From Neoroseomonas eburnea (lineage in GTDB: Bacteria > Pseudomonadota > Alphaproteobacteria > Acetobacterales > Acetobacteraceae): 64,000 bases of DNA. The stretch is taken from positions 203,897 to 267,896 of the forward strand of contig NZ_JAAEDL010000002.1 of the NCBI RefSeq assembly GCF_018129005.1, given 5' to 3'. The notes under the pieces were generated by a model. That model saw only the letters and a list, made by a program, of their open reading frames with translations, was not told where the DNA came from and made no database searches. Of this stretch, positions 41,736-50,296 are shown in pieces. A program made the position numbers and the translations under genes. Within the stretch, counting starts at the first letter, position 1, and every line of letters begins with the position of its first letter.

Positions 41736-43595
41736 ATGCCCCGGCTACCCCTGGAATCCATCGTCGATCCGGTCGCCGCGCCCGGCACGGCGGCCAGCCG
41801 CCTGCTCGGCACGGACGTTCCCGCCGCACCGCCGCCCTCCGGGCTGATCGCCTTCTACTGGTACTTCATCCGCCAGGCGAAGGCGCTGTTCGTGCTGCTG
41901 TTCCTGCTCGGGATGGCGGTGGCCGTCCTCGACGCGCTCATCCCGATCTTCATCGGCGCCGTCATCGGGCTGCTCAGCACGCATGGTCCCGACCGGCTGC
42001 TGGCGGAAGCCTGGCCGCAACTTCTCGGCATGGCGGCGGTGCTGCTGGTCGGCCGGCCGCTGATGATCACCGCGCAGAACCTGGTCGCGCAGCAGGGCAT
42101 CAGCGCGAACGTCACCAGCCTGATCCGCTGGCAGAGCCATTTCCACGTCGTCCGCCAGGGCTGGGCCTTCTTCCAGGAGGACTTCGCCGGCCGCATCGCC
42201 ACCCGCGTCATGCAGGCCGGCCCGGCGTTGCGCGAGAGCGTGGTGCAGGGCGTGACCGCCGTCTGGTACATCATCGTCTATGGCAGCACGGCGGTGATCT
42301 GGCTGGCCCAGGCGGACGTGCAGCTCGCGCTTCCCGTCCTGGTGTGGTTCGCCGCCTACATCGCCCTGCTGCGCTTCCTGGTGCCGCGCATGCGCGACCG
42401 GTCGAAGGCCGCGTCGGAAGCGCGATCCCTGCTGACGGGCCGGATCGTCGACAGCTACACCAATATCCTCACGGTGAAGCTCTTCGCCCGCGCGGAGGAC
42501 GAGGATTCCTTCGTCCGCGACGGCATCGCCCGGCTGACCGCCGCCTTCCAGCGCCAGATGCGCCTGGTGACGCTGAACGGCCTGGTGCTCAGCACGCTGA
42601 ACGCGCTGCTGCTGACCGCGCTCGGCACCGTCTCCATCTGGCTGTGGCAGAAGGGCGAGATCGGCATCGGCACGGTTGCCGCCGCGCTGCCGATGGGCTG
42701 GCAGATCGCCAACATCTCCGGCTGGGTCGCCTTCAACGTCACCGGCATCTTCGAGAATGTCGGCGTGGTGCAGGAAGCGACCGGCAGCATCGCCGTGCCG
42801 CCCACCGCGCCCGACCCGCCGGGTGCGAAGCCGCTGATCGTGACGCGAGGCGAGATCCGCTTCGAGGACGTGCATTTCGGCTACGGCCAGGAACGCGGCG
42901 TGCTCAACGGCTTCGACCTCGCCATCGCGCCCGGTGAGCGGGTCGGCCTGGTCGGTCATTCCGGCGCAGGCAAGACCACGGCGATGAACCTGCTGCTGCG
43001 CTTCTTCGCCCCGGAGGCAGGGCGCATCACCATCGACGGGCAGGACATCGCGACCGTCGAGCAGGAAAGCCTTCGCGCCGCGATCGGCGTCGTCACGCAG
43101 GACACGGCGCTGCTGCACCGCTCCATCCGCGACAACATCCGCTACGGCCGCCCCTCCGCCACCGAAGCCGAGATCATCGCCGCAGCCCGACGCGCCGCCG
43201 CGCACGACTTCATCGCCGAACTCGCCGACTGGCGCGGCCGCGCCGGCTACGACGCCCATGTCGGCGAGCGTGGCGTGAAGCTTTCCGGCGGCCAGCGCCA
43301 GCGCATCGCGATCGCCCGCGTGCTGCTGAAGGATGCGCCGATCCTGGTGCTGGACGAAGCCACCAGCGCGCTCGATTCCGAGGTGGAAGCGGCGATCCAG
43401 GAACAGCTCGCCGGGCTGATGGAAGGCAAGACGGTGATCGCCATCGCGCATCGCCTGTCCACGCTCGCCAGCATGGACCGGCTGGTGGTGCTGGAACACG
43501 GCCGCGTCGTCGAACAGGGCAGCCACGCCGCGCTGCTGCAGCGCGACGGCACCTATGCGCAGCTGTGGAAGCGGCAGTCAGGCGGGTTTCTCTGA
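41736..43595 (+). CDS. ABC exporter, fused permease and ATPase (MsbA/ABCB-like)
   Basis: A 619-residue half-transporter. An unusual proline- and alanine-rich cytoplasmic lead (about 1-38) precedes a six-helix exporter domain (about 40-335). The ATPase domain follows (about 370-615): Walker A GHSGAGKTT near residue 407, signature LSGGQRQR near 515, Walker B ILVLDEATSALD, and the switch histidine in AIAHRLSTL. It should act as a homodimer exporting a lipid, peptide or drug from the inner membrane. No adjacent secretion partner gene is visible, and the substrate is unknown. A short hairpin (gccagcc, tttc, ggctgac) follows the stop codon. Confidence 0.9.
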   Translation: MPRLPLESIVDPVAAPGTAASRLLGTDVPAAPPPSGLIAFYWYFIRQAKALFVLLFLLGMAVAVLDALIPIFIGAVIGLLSTHGPDRLLAEAWPQLLGMAAVLLVGRPLMITAQNLVAQQGISANVTSLIRWQSHFHVVRQGWAFFQEDFAGRIATRVMQAGPALRESVVQGVTAVWYIIVYGSTAVIWLAQADVQLALPVLVWFAAYIALLRFLVPRMRDRSKAASEARSLLTGRIVDSYTNILTVKLFARAEDEDSFVRDGIARLTAAFQRQMRLVTLNGLVLSTLNALLLTALGTVSIWLWQKGEIGIGTVAAALPMGWQIANISGWVAFNVTGIFENVGVVQEATGSIAVPPTAPDPPGAKPLIVTRGEIRFEDVHFGYGQERGVLNGFDLAIAPGERVGLVGHSGAGKTTAMNLLLRFFAPEAGRITIDGQDIATVEQESLRAAIGVVTQDTALLHRSIRDNIRYGRPSATEAEIIAAARRAAAHDFIAELADWRGRAGYDAHVGERGVKLSGGQRQRIAIARVLLKDAPILVLDEATSALDSEVEAAIQEQLAGLMEGKTVIAIAHRLSTLASMDRLVVLEHGRVVEQGSHAALLQRDGTYAQLWKRQSGGFL

Positions 43596-43727
43596 TACCG
43601 GCCAGCCTTTCGGCTGACCCGGCATCGGAGTCCTGGTTTCGCGCGCGGCCGCCCCTCCGCCCGTCGCGACGTTGACCGCACCGCCCCCGCGCGGGACCAT
43701 CGATGCCTGTCGCACCGGAACCCGCTG

Positions 43728-45122
43728 ATGACCGACCTCTGGCGCCTGCCCGCCACCGACCTTGCCGTCCGCATCCGCACGAAGCAGATCTCCGCCACCG
43801 AGGCCGCGAAGGATGCCCTCATCCGCCTCGATGCGGTGAATCCGCGCATCAACGCCGTGGTGGACCACCGGCCGGAGGACGTTCTCGCCCAGGCCGCCGC
43901 GGTGGACGCAGCCCTCGCGCGCGGGGAGGATCCCGGCCCGCTTGCCGGCGTGCCCGTCACCATCAAGGTCAACGCGGACCAGGCCGGCTACGCCACCACC
44001 AACGGGCTGCGCCTCCAGCAGGACCTGATGGCGACGGTGGACAATCCGGTCGTCGCGAACCTGCGCCGCGCCGGCGCGGTGCTGCTCGGGCGGACCAACA
44101 CGCCGGCCTTCTCGCTGCGCTGGTTCACGCGCAATTCCCTGCACGGGCACACGAAGAATCCGCGCGATCCGTCGATCACGCCAGGCGGCTCCTCGGGCGG
44201 CGCCGCGGCGGCGGTGGCGGCGGGCATCGGTGCGATCGGTCACGGCACCGATATCGGCGGGTCCATCCGCTACCCCGCCTATGCCTGCGGCGTGCACGGG
44301 CTGCGGCCGACGCTCGGGCGCATTCCGGCCTGGAATCCCTCCGGCGCCGAACGCCATGTGGGCGGGCAGGTCATGGCTGTCTCCGGCCCGATCGCGCGCA
44401 CCATCGCCGATGTCGGCCTCGCCTTCGCCGCGATGGCGGCGCGCGACATCCGCGACCCCTGGTGGGCCGGCGTGCCGCTGGAAGGCCCGCCGATGCCGAA
44501 GCGCGCCGCGCTCTGCATCCGCCCCGACGGCATGGAGGTGCAGCCCGCCATCGAGGCCGCGCTGCGCGATGCGGCGAAGCGCCTGGAGGCCGCCGGCTGG
44601 ACCATCGAGGAAGCCGACACCCCGCCGCTGCGCGAGCCGGCGGCGCTGCAGGCGATGCTGTGGCTCGCGGAATCCCGCCGCGGGCTGAACGCGGCGCTGC
44701 ACCGGGAAGCCGACCCCGATGCGACCTTCGTTTTCGCGCAGATGGAGGCGCTCTGCCCCGCCCCCGACCTCAACGCCTTCATGGACGGGCTGCAGAAGCG
44801 CGCCTATTTCGTGCGGCTCTGGATGGAGTTCTTCGAGCGCTTCCCCATCGCCATCACGCCGGTCTCGGGCGAGTTGCCCTTCCGCGACCAGGAGGATGTC
44901 GAAAGCCCCGAAGCCTTTCGCCGCATCATGGACGCACAGCTCACCCAGGTCGGATTGCCGCTGATGGGCCTGCCGGGGCTGGCGGTGACGACCGGGCTGG
45001 TGGGCCGCACGCCGGTCGGCGTGCAACTTCTTGCCGGGCGCTACCGCGAGGACCTGCTGCTGCAGGCCGGCGCGGTCATCGAGGCCGCCGGCGTGCCGGC
45101 GGCGCCGGTGGATCCGGCCTGA
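43728..45122 (+). CDS. amidase (amidase signature family)
   Basis: A 464-residue amidase signature enzyme that hydrolyses a carboxamide to acid and ammonia. The catalytic Ser-cisSer-Lys triad is present: Lys80 in VTIKVN, Ser155 in the PGGSSGG loop and nucleophile Ser179 in GTDIGGSIR. The N-terminus DLAVRIRTKQISATEAAKDAL and the C-terminal GLPLMGLPGLAVTTGLVGRTPVGVQLLAGRY region are standard. The length fits the 450-500 residue norm. No signal peptide is seen, so it is cytoplasmic. GatB/GatC are not adjacent, which argues against a GatA role. Its substrate may be a small aliphatic or aryl amide. Confidence 0.9.
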   Translation: MTDLWRLPATDLAVRIRTKQISATEAAKDALIRLDAVNPRINAVVDHRPEDVLAQAAAVDAALARGEDPGPLAGVPVTIKVNADQAGYATTNGLRLQQDLMATVDNPVVANLRRAGAVLLGRTNTPAFSLRWFTRNSLHGHTKNPRDPSITPGGSSGGAAAAVAAGIGAIGHGTDIGGSIRYPAYACGVHGLRPTLGRIPAWNPSGAERHVGGQVMAVSGPIARTIADVGLAFAAMAARDIRDPWWAGVPLEGPPMPKRAALCIRPDGMEVQPAIEAALRDAAKRLEAAGWTIEEADTPPLREPAALQAMLWLAESRRGLNAALHREADPDATFVFAQMEALCPAPDLNAFMDGLQKRAYFVRLWMEFFERFPIAITPVSGELPFRDQEDVESPEAFRRIMDAQLTQVGLPLMGLPGLAVTTGLVGRTPVGVQLLAGRYREDLLLQAGAVIEAAGVPAAPVDPA

Positions 45123-45303
45123 CGGCACCGGCGCGGCCGCCCCTCTGAACGGCGGAGAGCAGGCGGATCCCTGCCGGTCCCGTGCACGACGCGTTCCGGG
45201 CCAAGCCCCGGCGCCCAGCGGCATGGCGGGCAGGGCCGGCGGGGCGAGCCCTCGCGGCACCAGCACTTCGATCCCTAATCACGGATGAAACGCTGGCCGG
45301 GAA

Positions 45304-46086
45304 TCAGTCCCGCCGAACCGGCGGCACGCTGCCGCCCTGCCCCGGCCCGCCCCATTGGCCCGGAGGCGGCTGCGGCGGCTGGCCGTAACCCGGCGGCGGC
45401 TGCCCGTAGCCCGGCGGCGGCGCGCCGTACCCCTGCTGCGGCGGTGGATACCCCTGCTGCGGCGGCGGATAGCCCTGCTGGGGCGGCGGCTGCCATCCCT
45501 GCGGCGGGTAGCCGCCCTGCCCCTGCGGCGGCGTCCATTGCGGCTGCTGCCACTGTTGCGGCTGCTGCTGCCAGCCCGGGGCCGGCTGCTGCTGCCACTG
45601 CGCCATCCCCTGCCCGCCGAGCGGATCCGGCCCGAAGCGGTTCGGGCCCGCCGTGCCGCGCAGGAAGCCGGTCTCGACCAGCAGCCACAGCGCGAAGCCG
45701 AGCACCAGCAGGCCGCCCACGATGAGCGGCACGGCCATCGCCTCGGGCGAATAGGGCATGGTCGCCGCCATCACGCCGGCGACCGCCCCGACCACGATGG
45801 CCAGCAGATAGAAGGCCCCGATCCACCAGCCGGACCGGTCGCGGTCATGCAGCCGCTTGATCGTGCCCGCGAGGGACGGCCAGATCGAGAGCAGCGACAC
45901 GACGGCGCTGAACGGCCCCATCGTCGCGGCATCGACCGGCATGGCATCGCCGGTGGGTGCCAGGCCGATCGCCGCATCCAGCACGGCCGCCACCAGGCTG
46001 GCGAGGAACAGCGGCAGCACGTAGCCGAGCCAGAAGACCTTGCGGCCGATCCGGCCGCGGAAGCTGAACCACTGGCCGAAGGTCAT
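45304..46086 (-). CDS. DUF805 membrane protein with proline/glutamine-rich repeat tail
   Basis: A 260-residue protein. Residues about 1-155 form a DUF805-type membrane domain that begins with the family signature FSFRGRIGRKVFWLGY, has four hydrophobic segments, and contains IKRLHDRDRSGWW. The C-terminal 90 residues are a low-complexity cytoplasmic tail rich in Gln, Pro, Gly and Tyr (repeats of YPPPQQG and GYGQPPP). The function of DUF805 proteins is not established. Such tails often mediate weak multivalent contacts. The gene diverges from the small lipoprotein gene at 46248. Confidence 0.85.
   Translation of the reverse strand: MTFGQWFSFRGRIGRKVFWLGYVLPLFLASLVAAVLDAAIGLAPTGDAMPVDAATMGPFSAVVSLLSIWPSLAGTIKRLHDRDRSGWWIGAFYLLAIVVGAVAGVMAATMPYSPEAMAVPLIVGGLLVLGFALWLLVETGFLRGTAGPNRFGPDPLGGQGMAQWQQQPAPGWQQQPQQWQQPQWTPPQGQGGYPPQGWQPPPQQGYPPPQQGYPPPQQGYGAPPPGYGQPPPGYGQPPQPPPGQWGGPGQGGSVPPVRRD
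45376..45489 (-). repeat. 21 bp tandem repeats in the DUF805 protein tail
   Basis: Three near-identical 21 bp units (45427-45447, 45448-45468, 45469-45489) encode YPPPQQG-type heptapeptides. Further diverged GYGQPPP units lie at about 45376-45426. The copies differ by one to three bases, so copy-number change by slippage is likely, and it preserves the frame. Confidence 0.8.
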
Positions 46087-46247
46087 GTGTCGGATCTCCG
46101 CGTCGGAAACGGTTCAGAGCACCACGTGACGGCGGCATTCCGCAAGCCCGTGCAATCTTGCACCTGTCCCTTTCCCTCAATACCGTCGCGTTATCGAAAC
46201 GCGGGCGGGCCGGGGGCGCGCCTCATGCTTCCGGGAGACCGCTCGAG

Positions 46248-46637
46248 ATGTTCCGTCGCAAGTTGCTCGCCCTCTCTGCCCTGGCCGGCGCCACTGCTGT
46301 CGCGGCCTGCGCGCCGCAGACGGTCTACGTGCCGCAGCCGACCTATGTCGCCCCGGCGCCGGTCGCCTGCGATACGCGCTTCCAGGTGGTGAACAACTCC
46401 TCGCTGACGGTGATGCAGCTCTTCTTCAGCCATTCCAGCATCAACAACTGGGGCCCTGACCAGCTCGGCCAGAACGTGCTGCCGCCCGGCCGCGTGTGGA
46501 ACTACCGGGCCGCCAATGCGGGCGCCTACGATTTCCGCGTCGTCTACGCGAACGGCCGCGCCGCGGAACTCCGCCGCGTCGACATCTGCCGCGCCAGCCG
46601 CATCATCGTGACGAATTCGGGTCTCTACGCGCAGTAG
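46248..46637 (+). CDS. small lipoprotein of unknown function
   Basis: A 129-residue exported lipoprotein. The N-terminus MFRRKLLALSALAGATAVAAC gives a lipobox with Cys21. A proline-valine-tyrosine-rich spacer (about 25-38) is followed by a compact domain with FQVVNNSSLTVMQLFFSHSSINNWGPDQLG and VLPPGRVWNYRAANAGAYDFRVVYANGR. This looks like a beta-sandwich of the kind that follows N-N-S-x-x-T motifs in several alphaproteobacterial secreted proteins. Two further cysteines (Cys40 and Cys118) could form a disulfide. GGGAG precedes the ATG at 46248; an in-frame ATG at 46158 would destroy the signal peptide. I do not recognise a function. Confidence 0.78.
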   Translation: MFRRKLLALSALAGATAVAACAPQTVYVPQPTYVAPAPVACDTRFQVVNNSSLTVMQLFFSHSSINNWGPDQLGQNVLPPGRVWNYRAANAGAYDFRVVYANGRAAELRRVDICRASRIIVTNSGLYAQ

Positions 46638-46705
46638 TCCGCTCGCCGCACCGGCAGCCGCGCGATAGGCTCCCCGGCGTCACCGACGTCGGGGGAGTTG
46701 CTGTC

Positions 46706-47179
46706 ATGGCCGAGGACCGCCTGGGCATCCTGGAGCAGCGGCGCATCGAGGCCGCCTTCGCCAGGGGAATCTACGAGGAGATGAAGGCCGAACTCGGCGA
46801 GGCGCGGGCGAAGGCCATCCTTTCGCGCGCCGTGGTCAAGCTGGCGAAGCAGACTGCGGCCGAGATGGCGAAGGAAGGCCCCGGCGGCCAGCCCAGTCTC
46901 GAACACTTCATCGCCCTGCAACCGCTCTGGACCAAGGGCGACGCGCTGCGCATCGAGACCCTGCGCAAGGACGCGACGCATTACGACTTCAACGTCACCC
47001 GCTGCCGCTACGCCGAGATGTACCGGGAGATGGGCCTCGCCGAGCTTGGCGCCGTGCTCTCCTGCAACCGCGACGGCGCCTTCTGCGAAGGCTACGACCC
47101 GAAGCTCAAGCTTGAACGCACCCAGACCATCATGGGCGGCGCCACCCACTGCGACTTCCGCTACCGGATGGAAGGCTAG
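46706..47179 (+). CDS. L-2-amino-thiazoline-4-carboxylate hydrolase-like protein
   Basis: A 157-residue protein of the ATC hydrolase family, whose founding member opens the ring of L-2-amino-thiazoline-4-carboxylate on the way to cysteine. Family marks are FNVTRCRYAEMYREMGLAELG (about residues 93-113), a conserved cysteine in LSCNRD, and the C-terminal MGGATHCDFRYRM. The N-terminal half is helical with a lysine-alanine-rich amphipathic stretch. GGGGGAG precedes the ATG. The methyltransferase gene starts 9 bp later, so the two are probably co-transcribed. Many family members have no tested substrate, so cysteine formation is not assured. Confidence 0.8.
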   Translation: MAEDRLGILEQRRIEAAFARGIYEEMKAELGEARAKAILSRAVVKLAKQTAAEMAKEGPGGQPSLEHFIALQPLWTKGDALRIETLRKDATHYDFNVTRCRYAEMYREMGLAELGAVLSCNRDGAFCEGYDPKLKLERTQTIMGGATHCDFRYRMEG

Positions 47180-47188
47180 GCGTCGCCC

Positions 47189-47986
47189 ATGGCGGCCTAC
47201 GTCGCTACCAGCGCCGAAGCCTATGAGCGCAGCATGGGGCGCTGGAGCCGCAAGCTCGCCGACGCGGTGCTCGACGCGCTGGCGCTGCCGCGCGGCGCGG
47301 CGGTGCTGGACGCCGGTTGCGGCACCGGCGCGCTCGCCGAGGCGATCGCGGCGCGCGACCCGGCCGCACGCATCACCGGCATCGACCTCAGCGAGCCCTT
47401 CCTCGCCGAAGCCCGCCGCCGCGTGCCGGTTGCCACCTTCCGCGCCGGCGACGTCACGGCGCTTGAATTTCCGGCCGCGACCTACGACGTCGCGCTCTCC
47501 CACCTCGTGCTGCAATTCGTGCCGGACCGCGCCGCGGCGGTCGCCGAGATGGCGCGGGTGGTGAAGCCCGGCGGCCTGGTCGCCGCGGCGATGTGGGACT
47601 TCACCGGCGGCTTCCCCTTCCTGCGCGCCTTCGCCGACAGCATCGCCGCGACCGAGCCCGACGGAGAGGCATTCCGCGCCCGCTATTGGTCCGATCCGGT
47701 CGGCACGCCGGGGCGGCTCTCGGCGCTGCTCGCCGGCACGGGGCTCAACGACGTCGCCGAGCGCGACATCGCCATCCGGCAGGAATTTTCATCCTTCGCC
47801 GATTGGTGGGGCCCCTGGGCGGAAGGCGGCCAGGGCATCGCCGGCGCCTATGTGGCAACGCTGCCGGTGGAGCGCGCCCCGCGCGTCGAGGCGCTCGCCC
47901 GCCGTGCCTATCTGGCGGGCGCGCCGGACGGCCCGCGGTCCTTCGTCGCGGTGGCGCGGCTCGCCACTGGCCGCACCGGGGCGTGA
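47189..47986 (+). CDS. class I SAM-dependent methyltransferase
   Basis: A 265-residue cytoplasmic methyltransferase. Motif I is VLDAGCGTGALAEAIAARDP (about residues 35-54), followed by ITGIDLSEPFL with the SAM ribose-binding acidic residue, FRAGDVTALEFP, and LSHLVLQFVPDRAAAVAEMARVVKPGG, the UbiE/Methyltransf_11-type post-motif region. The N-terminus with YERSMGRWSRKLAD is common in bacterial homologues of unknown substrate. It follows the ATC hydrolase-like gene by 9 bp. The Bug receptor gene starts 50 bp further on with its own strong ribosome-binding site. Confidence 0.88.
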   Translation: MAAYVATSAEAYERSMGRWSRKLADAVLDALALPRGAAVLDAGCGTGALAEAIAARDPAARITGIDLSEPFLAEARRRVPVATFRAGDVTALEFPAATYDVALSHLVLQFVPDRAAAVAEMARVVKPGGLVAAAMWDFTGGFPFLRAFADSIAATEPDGEAFRARYWSDPVGTPGRLSALLAGTGLNDVAERDIAIRQEFSSFADWWGPWAEGGQGIAGAYVATLPVERAPRVEALARRAYLAGAPDGPRSFVAVARLATGRTGA

Positions 47987-48036
47987 CGGCACCGCGCAGA
48001 CGCGCGATAAGCGCGCCAACCATCGGAGGGATCCCC

Positions 48037-49017
48037 ATGATCGTCCTTTCACGCCGCGCTGCGCTGGCGCTGCCCGTCGCCGTCCCCGCCGCGGCCCACG
48101 CCCAGGGCTGGCGCCCCGGCCAGCAGAGCCGCATCGTCGTGCCCGCCGCGCCGGGCGGCACCACCGACATCATGGCGCGCCTGCTGGCGCAGCACCTGCA
48201 GACGAAGTGGGGCACGCCGGTGGTGGTCGAGAACCGCTCCGGCGGCGGCGGCACCATCGGCACCATGGAAATCGTCCGCGCCGCCGCCGATGGCCGCCAC
48301 ATGCTGATGGGCAACATCGGCCCGCAGGCCATCGGCTATTCCTTGTTCCGCAACCTGCAGTACCGGCCGGACAGCCTGGCGCCCGTCGCCAACGTCATCC
48401 GCGGCCCGAACGTGTTGGTGGTGCACCCGTCGGTGCCGGCGCGGACGGTGCCCGAGTTCGTCGCCTGGCTGAAGGGCGAAGGGTCGCGCGCCTCCTACGG
48501 CACCTCGGGCATGGGGCAGTCGCCGCACCTGTCCGGCGTGTGGTTCAACCAGCTCGCCGGCACCCAGGCGGAGGCGGTGCATTTCCGCGGCGCCGGCCCG
48601 CTGCTGATCGACCTGGTCGCCGGCAATGTGCAATTCGCCTTCGACAACCTGACCACCTCGATCGACCACATCCGCTCCGGGCGGCTGCGCGGCCTCGGCG
48701 TCACCAGCGCCGACCGCAGCCCGCAGCTTCCGGACCTGCCCGCCATCCGGGAGACCATGCCCGAGCTCGCCGCCTATGACGTCTCGACCTGGTTCGGCCT
48801 GTTCATGCCGGCGGGCGCGTCGGCCGAGATCATCCGCAGCGTGAATGCCGAGGTGCAGGCGCTGCTCGCCATGCCCGACACCCAGGCGCGCTTCGCCCAG
48901 ATGGGCGGCGTCCCCGCCCCCGGCAGCGCCGAGGACTTCGCGGCCTTCGTCCGTGCGGAGATCGCCAAATGGGGTGGCGTCATCCGGCGCGAGGGCCTGC
49001 AGATGGACGCCACCTGA
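48037..49017 (+). CDS. Bug/TctC-family periplasmic receptor, tandem copy 1
   Basis: A 326-residue Bug-family receptor. The signal peptide (about 1-23) ends AHAQ. Standard elements are IVVPAAPGGTTDIMARLLAQHL, VVVENRSGGGGTIG, MLMGNIGPQAIGYSLF, and the C-terminal FVRAEIAKWGGVIRREGLQMD. It is close in sequence to the next gene along its whole length, including GGTTDIMARLLAQHLQ-KWGTPVVVENR, RGPNVLVV and RETMPELAAYDV. The pair therefore arose by tandem duplication. GGAGGG precedes the ATG at 48037; a longer in-frame opening overlaps the methyltransferase gene and is rejected. No TctA/TctB genes are adjacent. Confidence 0.9.
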   Translation: MIVLSRRAALALPVAVPAAAHAQGWRPGQQSRIVVPAAPGGTTDIMARLLAQHLQTKWGTPVVVENRSGGGGTIGTMEIVRAAADGRHMLMGNIGPQAIGYSLFRNLQYRPDSLAPVANVIRGPNVLVVHPSVPARTVPEFVAWLKGEGSRASYGTSGMGQSPHLSGVWFNQLAGTQAEAVHFRGAGPLLIDLVAGNVQFAFDNLTTSIDHIRSGRLRGLGVTSADRSPQLPDLPAIRETMPELAAYDVSTWFGLFMPAGASAEIIRSVNAEVQALLAMPDTQARFAQMGGVPAPGSAEDFAAFVRAEIAKWGGVIRREGLQMDAT

Positions 49018-49027
49018 CGCATACCGC

Positions 49028-49050
49028 GCCCGGCACCTTTCCCGCCGGGC
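49028..49050 (+). terminator. possible hairpin between the duplicated receptor genes
   Basis: A 7 bp stem (gcccggc and gccgggc) with a nine-base loop begins 11 bp after the stop of the first receptor gene. No T-run follows. It may partially stop transcription or stabilise the upstream mRNA. Confidence 0.3.
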
Positions 49051-49101
49051 ACCGCCGCGCCATGCTCGCCCCCGGGGAAACGATACCTGGGAGGAAATGA
49101 G

Positions 49102-50085
49102 ATGGTCGCGTTCACGCGCCGTGCGGCAATCGCCGCGCCGCTGATTGCCGTGTCGTCGCCCGGACGGGCGCAAGCCTGGCGGCCCGCCGGGCAGGTCCGC
49201 ATCATCGTCCCCGCCGCGGCGGGCGGCACGACCGACATCATGGCGCGATTGCTCGCGCAGCACCTGCAGGCGAAATGGGGCACGCCGGTCGTGGTCGAGA
49301 ACCGCGCCGGCGCCGGCGGCACCATCGGCACGCTCGAGATGGTGCGCGCGCGGCCGGATGGCACGACGCTGATGCTCGGCAATATCGGGCCGCAATCCAT
49401 CGCCTACTCGCTGTTCCGCAACCTGCCCTACCGCGCCGACCAGATCGCGCCCATCGCAGGCACCATCCGCGGGCCGAACGTGCTGGTGGTGAACCCCTCC
49501 GTGCCGGCGCGCACAGTGGCGGAACTCGCGGCGCTGCTGCGCGCCCAGCCGGGGCGCATCCCCTATGCCTCGACCGGCGTCGGGCAGTCGACGCACCTCT
49601 CGCCGGTGCTGATGCTGCAGATGCTGGGGGCGGAGGCGATCCACGTGCCGCTGCGCGGGTCCGCCCCGGCGCAGATCGAGATCCTGGCCGGCAATGTCGC
49701 CTTCCTGATCGACAACCTGACCGGCATCATCGGCCACATCCAGGCCGGTCGCGTGCGGGCGCTCGCGGTCACCAGCGCGGAGCGCCACGCGCTGCTGCCC
49801 GAGGTGCCGGCGATGCGGGAGACCATGCCCGAACTCGCGGCCTACGACGTCAACACCTGGTTCGGCCTGTTCGGCCCGGCCGCGCTGCCGTCCGAGATCG
49901 TGAACAGCCTGAACGCCGAGGTGATGGCCCTGCTCGCCCTGCCCGACACCCGGCGCCGCTTCGCCGAACTCGGCGGCGTCGGCATGCCCGGCAATCCGGA
50001 CGCCTTCGCCGTCTTCGTGCGCAGCGAGATCGCGAAGTGGGGGGAGGTCATCCGCAAGGAAGGCCTGCAGCTCGACGCCGGTTGA
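49102..50085 (+). CDS. Bug/TctC-family periplasmic receptor, tandem copy 2
   Basis: A 327-residue Bug-family receptor, paralogue of the preceding gene. The signal peptide (about 1-25) ends GRAQ. Family elements are IIVPAAAGGTTDIMARLLAQ, VVVENRAGAGGTIG, ARPDGTTLMLGNIG, HVPLRGSAPAQIEILAGNV and RETMPELAAYDVNTWFGLF. Compared with copy 1, the ligand-contact loop around residues 150-185 differs (YASTGVGQSTHLSP against YGTSGMGQSPHLSG, and HVPLRGSAPA against HFRGAGPL). The two may thus bind different ligands. GGGAGGAA precedes the start. Confidence 0.9.
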   Translation: MVAFTRRAAIAAPLIAVSSPGRAQAWRPAGQVRIIVPAAAGGTTDIMARLLAQHLQAKWGTPVVVENRAGAGGTIGTLEMVRARPDGTTLMLGNIGPQSIAYSLFRNLPYRADQIAPIAGTIRGPNVLVVNPSVPARTVAELAALLRAQPGRIPYASTGVGQSTHLSPVLMLQMLGAEAIHVPLRGSAPAQIEILAGNVAFLIDNLTGIIGHIQAGRVRALAVTSAERHALLPEVPAMRETMPELAAYDVNTWFGLFGPAALPSEIVNSLNAEVMALLALPDTRRRFAELGGVGMPGNPDAFAVFVRSEIAKWGEVIRKEGLQLDAG

Positions 50086-50115
50086 GGGCACGGCGGCGCG
50101 ATCCCGATGCGCGCG

Positions 50116-50145
50116 CGCGGCGTCCTCTCCAACGAGGACGCCGCG
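50116..50145 (+). terminator. strong hairpin after the duplicated receptor genes
   Basis: A perfect 12 bp inverted repeat with a six-base loop (tccaac) lies 30 bp after the stop of receptor copy 2. The arms include gcggcgtcctc and gaggacgccgc. It lacks a T-run but is among the most stable short hairpins in the window and probably ends the transcript before the third receptor. Confidence 0.45.
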
Positions 50146-50296
50146 ACGCGCAGGAACGCGATCCACGGCAGCGGGGCCATGCCCGCGCAATCCGGCATGG
50201 CAGCCATGACCGCACAGGACCCTGGCGAGGGCCGCACCTGCCGTTGATGCCGGCGCGGCTTCGGGCCACGCTGCGGCGCCTCCGGAGGAGCCCGCC

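Noticed and set aside
43728-45122. GatA subunit of the glutamyl-tRNA amidotransferase
   Set aside because: No gatB or gatC next to it, and the sequence around the active site is that of a general amidase.
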